From an uncultured Pseudomonadota bacterium (GTDB lineage: Bacteria > Myxococcota > UBA796), in the NCBI GenBank assembly GCA_913040875.1, contig CAJWHX010000267.1, forward strand, positions 1 to 5,311: a stretch of 5,311 nucleotides of DNA, in the 5' to 3' direction. The translations under genes and the position numbers were made by a program. The notes beneath the pieces were generated by a model. It did no database searches and was not told where the DNA came from. It saw only the letters and a program-made list of their open reading frames with translations. Below, in pieces: positions 1 through 4,666 of the stretch; positions within the stretch are counted from its first letter, which is position 1; every line of letters starts with the position of its first letter.

Positions 1-300
1 TAGGTGATTATGATCATCATTAATTTCATATCTAGCTTTTCCGGTTTTAAAATCATGTTTTATTAAAATACCAGCCTCTTCAAAAGTCTCACGTACTGCA
101 GCCACTCCAAACGCAGCATCGACCCCCTCTACAGAACCCAGCACTGGAAAGTCGACATCTGCATCATCCACTCTACCACCAGGAAACACCCATGCTGAAG
201 GAAAGAAACCCACCTGCCTTGAGCGCTGTAGCAAAAGGACCTCCGGTCCAGTATCGGATTGCCGAAAGATCATCACGGTGGCAGCAGGACGCAAAGACAT
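1..300 (-). CDS. Nudix hydrolase, NUDT19-like (partial, C-terminus beyond window)
   Basis: The reading frame opens at ATG 300-298 and stays open for 100 codons to the window edge, so only the N-terminal part is present. Residues 5-12 (PAATVMIF) and 21-26 (VLLLQR) form the usual first Nudix strands. They are followed by FPGGRVD at 39-45 and the catalytic helix RETFEEAG at 70-77, which carries the metal-binding glutamates. In the standard Nudix box the Gly-to-Arg distance is 14 residues; here G42 to R70 is 28, so the box carries an insertion of about 14 residues. That spacing and the RETFEEAG wording are typical of the NUDT19 branch; mammalian NUDT19 hydrolyses CoA and acyl-CoA, while substrates of bacterial relatives are mostly unknown. 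The start is supported by GAGG at 306-309, five bases upstream. The gene is the second member of an operon with the membrane protein at 308-1873. The Nudix call is firm; the substrate is open. Confidence 0.9.
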   Translation of the reverse strand, partial: MSLRPAATVMIFRQSDTGPEVLLLQRSRQVGFFPSAWVFPGGRVDDADVDFPVLGSVEGVDAAFGVAAVRETFEEAGILIKHDFKTGKARYEINDDHNHL

Positions 301-305
301 AAATA

Positions 306-309
306 CCTC
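306..309 (-). promoter_or_regulatory. Ribosome binding site overlapping upstream stop codon
   Basis: GAGG sits five bases before the Nudix ATG and shares bases with the TGA stop (310-308) of the preceding membrane-protein gene. Ribosomes terminating on the upstream gene would be placed directly on this site, which suggests translational coupling of the two genes. Confidence 0.6.
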
Positions 310-1873
310 ACTCAAGATCTAAAGATGTTCGTTTGTACAATGAGAGTATACTGTCCTCGTCAGAATTCCAATCGACAACGCGTTCAAAACCAGATTCCAT
401 GTCCGCAATGCGTTTGGTTACGGCAGGTAAGGTCTCCACATCATAGTGATCAGATATTAGTTCAGCGGTCATCGACCCCGATTGAGGAAATGTATCCTGT
501 ACGGAAGTCGGACGAACCCAAACGATGTATTCGGCTTCCTCAGCAAACTCCCATATTCCAATGGGATCTGCCGTCACTCCGCGCACATGACCGTTCAGTT
601 GTTCCCGAAGCTGCAACACCACAAAGCCTTCATACCAACCCTGATCTTCACTGAACACAATCACTTCCTGAGGCTGACCGAGCATCGATGCCAATACATC
701 GCTCACTCGATACGATTGCAGAGAAGGAGGCCGAGCCAGTACGTAACTGGGCTCAACATATTTCGCAGGGATACTGGGCTCAAGAGGAATACTCGTGGGG
801 ATTAAACCCACTCCATGTTGCAACCAGAGCAAGCCCCCACACCCCAAGCCAATCCATGACATCTTCTGAAACCGTCCAGCCAACAAAGCCAGTGGAACGA
901 GCATCGGAAAGGTGTAGTACACCTGTTTCTTGGCAACCAGTGTAAAGAACAACACTCCTGGCAATGTCGCAGACAGTAGAAGCACCTCTTGTTCTTTTCG
1001 TGTTTTTATGGCATAAAATACACCTGCGAGCATCAACAATCCGATTGCCCAACCTGCCTGTGAATCCAATAAAGAGAGCACGTAATACATAGAGGGAACA
1101 GGGTTTATCGACGTTAGAAGAGTACCTGCAGAGTCAATCTCGCCTACCGGTGCTTGAGACAGCAATTCATTCGAGTGTCGGATGAAAAACTCTCGATAAT
1201 AGGCAATCGTACAGCCTAGAAACAAGATGAAAGAGTATAGAATACCTCTCCGAATGTGTCGTTCTCTCCATTTGACTTTTGTAAACACATACAGGCAGGC
1301 TGGTCCCAGATAGAACAGCACGGTCAGTCTATCGAGCATCAATGCAGTTCCAAACACCAATCCCCAAGCAATCGACCACTTCCGATTTTGAAAGAAATTG
1401 GATTCAACCAAACAGAGCAGCCCAAGTGCCGTCATCGATACATTTGCAAAATTGGGCTCAAATCGAGTCGAAGCCCCAAAGACAGCCGGTGTTAGAAGCA
1501 ATAAATATACGGCAAGTGGGCTTTTAAACCGTTCACCAAGACAAATCATACTCCACATCAATACAGCCAAATAGAGTAGATTGCTTAGAACCAACAGTTG
1601 AATGCTTTTGCCAAATGGAATCAAGAACACCATCGGTACAGCGTAAAACCCCCATGGCCAATAAGAGGTATACGCATACCATCGCACGTGCCACCAATCG
1701 AGTTCTACCAGAGCTTCGTACAAGTCGAACGTATTTCCAACGTGCAAAAACTCGTTTTGATAGCCATCAGGCAACGGATTTTGACCGGTCCACCAAATCA
1801 GCCAAGACGTCATGAGCGCAAAGAACAATACTGGGACAGTCTTCTTAATATATCCTATTTTTGGGACAATCAT
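308..1873 (-). CDS. Polytopic membrane protein, probable GT-C (family 39 / ArnT-like) glycosyltransferase
   Basis: This 521-residue protein is strongly hydrophobic, with about ten membrane segments (roughly 11-28, 72-88, 91-111, 118-132, 145-157, 168-198, 209-226, 262-289, 297-313, 318-334, 339-357). A soluble region of about 150 residues follows (370-521). GT-C enzymes move a sugar from a polyprenyl-phosphate carrier to a lipid, protein or glycan on the periplasmic face. Supporting features are the acidic first loop after helix 1 (PDGYQNEFLHVGN, 35-47), where this fold keeps its catalytic acidic residue, and KKQVYYTFPMLVPLALLAG (315-333), which resembles the conserved Lys/Arg-Tyr-Pro-Pro helix of the PMT/ArnT group. 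RFEPN at 137-141 is another conserved-looking periplasmic stretch. Length and topology fit the family. The start ATG 1873-1871 has AGGG five bases upstream, a weak ribosome site. It is the first gene of an operon with the Nudix gene. Sugar and acceptor cannot be told; an unrelated multi-pass protein is possible. Confidence 0.72.
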   Translation of the reverse strand: MIVPKIGYIKKTVPVLFFALMTSWLIWWTGQNPLPDGYQNEFLHVGNTFDLYEALVELDWWHVRWYAYTSYWPWGFYAVPMVFLIPFGKSIQLLVLSNLLYLAVLMWSMICLGERFKSPLAVYLLLLTPAVFGASTRFEPNFANVSMTALGLLCLVESNFFQNRKWSIAWGLVFGTALMLDRLTVLFYLGPACLYVFTKVKWRERHIRRGILYSFILFLGCTIAYYREFFIRHSNELLSQAPVGEIDSAGTLLTSINPVPSMYYVLSLLDSQAGWAIGLLMLAGVFYAIKTRKEQEVLLLSATLPGVLFFTLVAKKQVYYTFPMLVPLALLAGRFQKMSWIGLGCGGLLWLQHGVGLIPTSIPLEPSIPAKYVEPSYVLARPPSLQSYRVSDVLASMLGQPQEVIVFSEDQGWYEGFVVLQLREQLNGHVRGVTADPIGIWEFAEEAEYIVWVRPTSVQDTFPQSGSMTAELISDHYDVETLPAVTKRIADMESGFERVVDWNSDEDSILSLYKRTSLDLE

Positions 1874-1984
1874 AACTACCCTAAATCATTGGGCTTTTTG
1901 GTATAATTTTTGGCTCCGTTGCAAAAGCAATCAATATATTACTTTTTATGCAAATTAAACCATTTCATACATTACAAATTGGGG

Positions 1985-2012
1985 TTGCAATATTATTCTT
2001 GTATCGTATTCT
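1985..2012 (+). promoter_or_regulatory. Candidate promoter of the HU-family gene
   Basis: TTGCAA (1985-1990) and TATTCT (2007-2012) are separated by 16 bases in an AT-rich stretch, giving a leader of about 65-70 bases before the HU ATG. Each hexamer matches the sigma-70 consensus only partly, and several alternative pairs exist in the same region, so this is a tentative call. Confidence 0.25.
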
Positions 2013-2076
2013 ATACAGCATACCAAATTCATCGTACAAAGCGACAATTTATCAATGAACTCAATTCACCACCGTC

Positions 2077-2080
2077 GGAG
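2077..2080 (+). promoter_or_regulatory. Ribosome binding site of the HU-family gene
   Basis: GGAG lies five bases before ATG 2086 and fixes that codon as the start. Confidence 0.65.
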
Positions 2081-2085
2081 TTTTC

Positions 2086-2691
2086 ATGATCACATCCAAC
2101 AGTAAGTCTGGATTCAACAAAAAAGATTTAACCGAGCAGCTCGCAGCCAAAGCCGGTATCCCAAAATCTACAGCCGCCAAGACGATCAATCTCTTTACCA
2201 GCATCATCTCAGAGGCTCTCGTTGACGGTAAGAAGGTCACCATCTCTGACTTTGGTACATTCAATCTCTCAGAGCGAAGTGCATTTGAAGGATACGACCC
2301 ACAAAACGATCGACGCATATCTGTGCCCCCTCGTGTCATTCCTGTATTCAGAGCGGGCAAAAAACTCAAGCAAGCGCTCAATGTACTCAGTATTCGAAAC
2401 TGCACCGTCAAAAATCAGTCTGAACTGGTGATTCAGTTCAATCATTTGACCGAGGAAAGTCTGGATGGAGCCAAGGACCGTGCCAATTACAGCGTGGTCT
2501 TTTCTGCAACGGAATCTGCCTCTATCAAGAAGGTCAATGCCGAAAAACTGACGGATGACATACCAACCGTGATTCTGACATTGAGTAAGCCGCTTCGCTC
2601 TCTCAGTTTTACACTGGTTACCACCATCCCCCACATCAACTTGAACAACACCCTGACCTCTGACGCAGTATCCTTTGAGGTCAACGCGTAA
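2086..2691 (+). CDS. HU/IHF-family DNA-binding protein with C-terminal Ig-like domain
   Basis: Residues 9-99 of this 201-residue protein are a full HU/IHF domain. The N-terminal helices contain KKDLTEQLAAKAGIPKSTA, followed by VTISDFGTFNLSER (51-64) and the beta arm and last helix GYDPQ...ISVPPRVIPVFRAGKKLKQALN (69-99). HU proteins bind and bend DNA as dimers; the arm proline that intercalates is kept (P72), but the usual Arg-Asn before it is Tyr-Asp (YDP in place of RNP). Typical HU ends near residue 90-100. Here about 100 further residues follow, with alternating beta-strand character: ELVIQF (113-118), ANYSVVF (133-139), IKKVNA (147-152), TVILTLSKPL (161-170), FTLVTTIPHINL (175-186), SFEVNA (196-201). 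This order and wording match SbsA-type bacterial Ig-like domains. There is no signal peptide, so it should act in the cytoplasm. HU domains fused to Ig, wHTH or Gly-rich tails (HU-HIG) are known, chiefly from Bacteroidetes. The HU call is certain; the Ig call is by motif pattern. Confidence 0.93.
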   Translation: MITSNSKSGFNKKDLTEQLAAKAGIPKSTAAKTINLFTSIISEALVDGKKVTISDFGTFNLSERSAFEGYDPQNDRRISVPPRVIPVFRAGKKLKQALNVLSIRNCTVKNQSELVIQFNHLTEESLDGAKDRANYSVVFSATESASIKKVNAEKLTDDIPTVILTLSKPLRSLSFTLVTTIPHINLNNTLTSDAVSFEVNA

Positions 2692-2705
2692 GCCTGTTCG
2701 CTCGC

Positions 2706-2726
2706 TCATTGATCAATGATCAATGA
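2706..2726. repeat. Hairpin between convergent genes
   Basis: CATTGATC (2707-2714) and GATCAATG (2718-2725) are perfect inverted copies around a three-base AAT loop, and the flanking T2706/A2726 adds one more pair, giving a 9-bp stem. It begins 15 bases after the HU stop codon. There is no T-run on either side, so it is not a classical rho-independent terminator, though it could stabilise 3' ends of transcripts from both strands. It is built out of the first units of the heptamer array. Confidence 0.6.
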
Positions 2727-2752
2727 ACAATGATCAATGGACAATAGACAAT
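2711..2752. repeat. Tandem heptamer array, consensus GATCAAT
   Basis: Six consecutive 7-base units fill the convergent gap. Units 1, 2 and 4 are exactly GATCAAT, unit 3 is GAACAAT, unit 5 GGACAAT and unit 6 AGACAAT. The degeneration towards the right end is what is expected of an aging slippage-generated array. Short tandemly repeated heptamers in intergenic DNA are known from many bacteria, for example the STRR elements of cyanobacteria. The array contains repeated GATC sites at three positions. Confidence 0.85.
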
Positions 2753-2761
2753 GGATGATGC

Positions 2762-3772
2762 TCACCACTGACGCCACTGTTCTTTGGCCGCTTGTATCGC
2801 TTGTTCTAATTCTTCTAGTTTTACCAGTACGTCTTGGCGATAGACCTCTTTCGCATCTTGTGTGTGGTCAACGAATGCACCACTCCTCTGATCTGGGTTT
2901 GGAATCAGATGCCTTAGTTTATCGAGGCGATGAGGATACTCAGGTATCCTTGAAACGGGTGGCGTAAATCCATCCCGCAGGTATATTTGGACATATTCGG
3001 CAGGGTTCACGTCCACATGGTGCGTTGAGTGATCAACAGATACAAAACTTGGTGGGTTAATTCTTGGTACTGTGATGTATGACAACGATACATGCAGTAC
3101 CTCTTGTGTTCCAGTGGCATATATGACTTCATAATGACCTGCATTACCCTGTCCATACTCTGTGTCACCAGAAAACACCCAAATGCTTGTCATCATTTGG
3201 TCGTTGATCCACTTATTTTTCTGCAGAAACTCTAGCAGATCATGGCCGATAACCCAGTCATCCAGTCGATCTCTATCAAACCTAAATGTGCTGAACTTAT
3301 TGTGAAACACAATATTCACATCAATCAATGCGTCCGGTACATTACACCCACCCTCTATCCAATTGATGGTTTGAACACACGATGATCTGGCCCAAGTCAA
3401 CGGTAATTCTACAATCCTGCACATAGCCAGATCAATATCAAATGGTTTCTTTGTATAAAATCTATCCCAACAATCCGGCAGAATTGGAATATTTCCTTTC
3501 AATTCTAGATAGCCGTTGATCTGTAAAATATCACAAACATCATAGTTCTGAGGGTCCTCTACAGTCGATAAAAAACTCCCCAACCAGGCTATCGATAGCC
3601 ACTGTACTTCGTCACTATCAAAGACTTCTGTTAGCAACTCCGTTGGCTGTAATCTAGTTCCTACCCATTCAAATAAAGGAAGTTCACCTGCCAAACTTTC
3701 AGCTTGTTTCACAAGATCTATACGCTCTTCTCGCAGAAACACTGCCAATTCTTCTAAAGTTTCTTTTGTCAT
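2762..3772 (-). CDS. Hypothetical protein, 336 residues
   Basis: I do not recognise this protein. It is soluble and rather acidic, with no signal peptide or membrane segment, so it is probably cytoplasmic. The N-terminus (1-30) is helical and charged. The middle (about 60-260) is rich in Trp, Ile and Asp with alternating strand character, including DVCDILQINGYLELKG (78-93), DVNIVFHNKFSTFRFDRDRL (150-169) and EVLHVSLSYITVPRI (224-238). There are scattered cysteines (80, 101, 117, 131, 143) with no metal-site spacing. The last 23 residues (VLVKLEELEQAIQAAKEQW) form a short coiled-coil-like helix. ATG 3772-3770 has GGAG five bases upstream, which together with sustained open length supports a real gene. 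It stands alone: convergent with the HU-Ig gene across a 70-base gap and separated by 365 bases from the lipoprotein gene. A role in a conflict or immunity function is possible but nothing in the sequence shows it. Confidence 0.82.
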   Translation of the reverse strand: MTKETLEELAVFLREERIDLVKQAESLAGELPLFEWVGTRLQPTELLTEVFDSDEVQWLSIAWLGSFLSTVEDPQNYDVCDILQINGYLELKGNIPILPDCWDRFYTKKPFDIDLAMCRIVELPLTWARSSCVQTINWIEGGCNVPDALIDVNIVFHNKFSTFRFDRDRLDDWVIGHDLLEFLQKNKWINDQMMTSIWVFSGDTEYGQGNAGHYEVIYATGTQEVLHVSLSYITVPRINPPSFVSVDHSTHHVDVNPAEYVQIYLRDGFTPPVSRIPEYPHRLDKLRHLIPNPDQRSGAFVDHTQDAKEVYRQDVLVKLEELEQAIQAAKEQWRQW

Positions 3773-3852
3773 ACGATCTCCGTAAATCGAGTATACGCAA
3801 TCTTATTACCTATGAAAATTAATCATGTGCAATATACCTTCATTTTTAGAGT

Positions 3853-3882
3853 ATTATCCATCGACTATTACAATCTCTGCAA
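3853..3882 (-). promoter_or_regulatory. Candidate promoter of the hypothetical gene
   Basis: On the minus strand TTGCAG (3882-3877) and GATAAT (3858-3853, five of six matches to the -10 consensus) are 18 bases apart. Transcription would start near 3846 and leave a leader of about 75 bases before ATG 3772. The -35 match is weak, so the call is tentative. Confidence 0.3.
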
Positions 3883-3940
3883 CTAGAACACACAAACCAA
3901 AACAAACGTAAAATATCTACACATCTCGATTCATAGGTTC

Positions 3941-3952
3941 ACATGTACATGT
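3941..3952. repeat. Perfect 12-bp palindrome ACATGTACATGT
   Basis: The sequence reads the same on both strands and consists of two ACATGT halves. It lies about 60 bases upstream of the candidate -35 element of the hypothetical gene, a position where an activator or repressor dimer could bind. A related imperfect palindrome centred on ACATGT lies at 3992-4007. Confidence 0.45.
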
Positions 3953-3991
3953 ATATATCTATCAAATCAAACGAGATCGTACACTCAAATC

Positions 3992-4007
3992 GGATCACAT
4001 GTCATCC
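3992..4007. repeat. Imperfect 16-bp palindrome around ACATGT
   Basis: GGAT and ATCC arms flank an ACATGT core, with one mismatched pair (C3996/C4003). It shares TCACATGT with the site at 3939-3946, so the pair could be two copies of one operator. This is a pattern observation only. Confidence 0.3.
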
Positions 4008-4137
4008 AGCAATCAACTCTTGTTCTTGAAGAAACTGTGGGCTGAGTTCACAGAGCAGCAAGGCAGAGTGCGGAGGGTATACTGTAGTATCCGAACGTGC
4101 TCAACGCAGCAGCTCTTTGAATCCAGCCACCGCTTCC

Positions 4138-4665
4138 TTAAGAACTTTTTTTGGCGTTGAAGTCGCCCATAATGCCACAATCAATCGATCCATCACCGTT
4201 CACATCAATCCCCATGTAAGCGTGACCTTCGAGTTCTGTGATACTGAGCTGACTGTTTTCAAACAACAGACCGCCCATTGCAATGTGCAATTCTTCACCG
4301 CGGAACGTATAGCGCCCTGAAATGGTTACGCCACCAAAAGAAGACATCGTCGCTTTTAAATCTGCATCGTTCGCACCGGCAAATGTCACTTCCACATCAT
4401 CTATACGTCCGCCAATTTCCATTGCGCCACCATTCAACCAATCAAAGTCAGGTCGATCTAGACCTTCGATGTTGCACTCGTCGTGAAAGGATCGGGAGCC
4501 AAAGGTTGTGGTCCAGTTTCCATACAACTGAGGAATATTTCCTGTATCGGTACCGATTCCATCAATATCTCCAGAGAAGCACTCTTCGTCTCCGCTGTCT
4601 TGTCCGCTGCTACAACCCAACGCCAGTACAACTGCACAAAGCATGATTCGTGATTGAAATATCAT
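4138..4665 (-). CDS. Small secreted lipoprotein, function unknown
   Basis: The 175-residue product begins with a lipoprotein signal: MIFQSRIM, a hydrophobic stretch to residue 16, and the lipobox LALGC with C18 as the lipidated residue, followed by a Ser/Gly/Asp/Glu-rich linker. It should be anchored in a membrane facing the periplasm or cell surface. The mature part contains LYGNWTTTFG, a Gly-x-Trp strand seen in small beta-barrel and lipocalin-like lipoproteins. Alternating strands follow (MEIGGRIDDVEVTF, VTISGRYTFRGEELHIAMGG, SQLSITELEGHAYMGI). Near the end DVNGDGSID resembles the first nine positions of an EF-hand or dockerin calcium loop; the twelfth position is Ile and not acidic, so calcium binding is uncertain. 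An upstream in-frame ATG at 4686 would add seven residues, but AAAGGAG at 4679-4673 is correctly spaced only for ATG 4665. That start lies one base after the exonuclease stop, implying translational coupling. An A7 tract next to the stop may mark a frameshift that has removed a longer C-terminus. No specific family is recognised. Confidence 0.85.
   Translation of the reverse strand: MIFQSRIMLCAVVLALGCSSGQDSGDEECFSGDIDGIGTDTGNIPQLYGNWTTTFGSRSFHDECNIEGLDRPDFDWLNGGAMEIGGRIDDVEVTFAGANDADLKATMSSFGGVTISGRYTFRGEELHIAMGGLLFENSQLSITELEGHAYMGIDVNGDGSIDCGIMGDFNAKKSS
4146..4152 (-). other. A7 homopolymer at lipoprotein 3' end, possible frameshift site
   Basis: On the coding strand the lipoprotein reads GCC AAA AAA AGT TCT TAA. 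With one A fewer, or a +1 shift, the frame continues as VLKEAVAGFKELLR and stops at TGA 4103-4101. The added 14 residues make a plausible amphipathic helix with ordinary codons. The tract could be a sequencing or assembly error, a real mutation, or a slippage site. Confidence 0.4.
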
Positions 4666-4666
4666 C

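Larger units (their letters stand above)
1874..2085. other. Divergent intergenic region
   Basis: This AT-rich gap of 212 bases separates the start codons of the membrane-protein gene (minus) and the HU-family gene (plus), so it must carry promoters for both. On the minus strand an ATTATA-like -10 element near 1900-1905 with TTGCTT about 17 bases upstream is a possible but weak promoter for the membrane-protein operon. I see no open frame with a ribosome site and no strong hairpin in it. Confidence 0.5.
3773..4137. other. Long intergenic spacer upstream of the hypothetical gene
   Basis: These 365 bases have two parts. From 3773 to about 4004 the DNA is AT-rich, with an A/C-only tract at 3887-3907, two ACATGT-based palindromes (3941-3952 and 3992-4007) and a possible promoter for the hypothetical gene. 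From about 4005 to 4137 it is richer in G and C and more coding-like: the minus frame that continues the lipoprotein after a one-base shift has only one TGA (4103-4101) between 4145 and 4005. I find no ribosome site, tRNA, or hairpin with T-run there, so I do not call a gene. Confidence 0.5.

Noticed and set aside
259..945. Several overlapping plus-strand open frames across the Nudix and membrane-protein genes
   Set aside because: Their products are rich in Arg, His, Gln and Pro with no domain pattern and lie antisense to two well-supported genes.
2061..2709. Minus-strand open frames opposite the HU-Ig gene
   Set aside because: They are antisense to an unmistakable HU domain and show no recognisable protein character.
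3773..3980. 8-bp inverted copies of ACGATCTC (3773-3780) and GAGATCGT (3973-3980) flanking the AT-rich spacer, like ends of a small mobile element
   Set aside because: Eight bases over 200 bases can arise by chance, one copy overlaps the ribosome site of the hypothetical gene, and there are no target-site duplications or further terminal similarity.
4076..4094. Possible hairpin GGTATAC...GTATCC as a terminator after the lipoprotein gene
   Set aside because: The stem is short with a bulged base and there is no T-run after it on the transcribed strand.
3999..4160. Plus-strand open frame of 53 codons starting MSSSNQLLF and running antisense into the lipoprotein 3' end
   Set aside because: No ribosome site precedes its ATG, it overlaps the lipoprotein gene on the opposite strand, and it ends in a low-complexity Phe run read from the A7 tract; it is most likely a by-product of the coding-like composition of the other strand.
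4210..4240. True EF-hand or dockerin module in the lipoprotein (DVNGDGSID)
   Set aside because: Only one loop is present, the twelfth-position acidic residue is missing, and no flanking dockerin helix repeat is seen.
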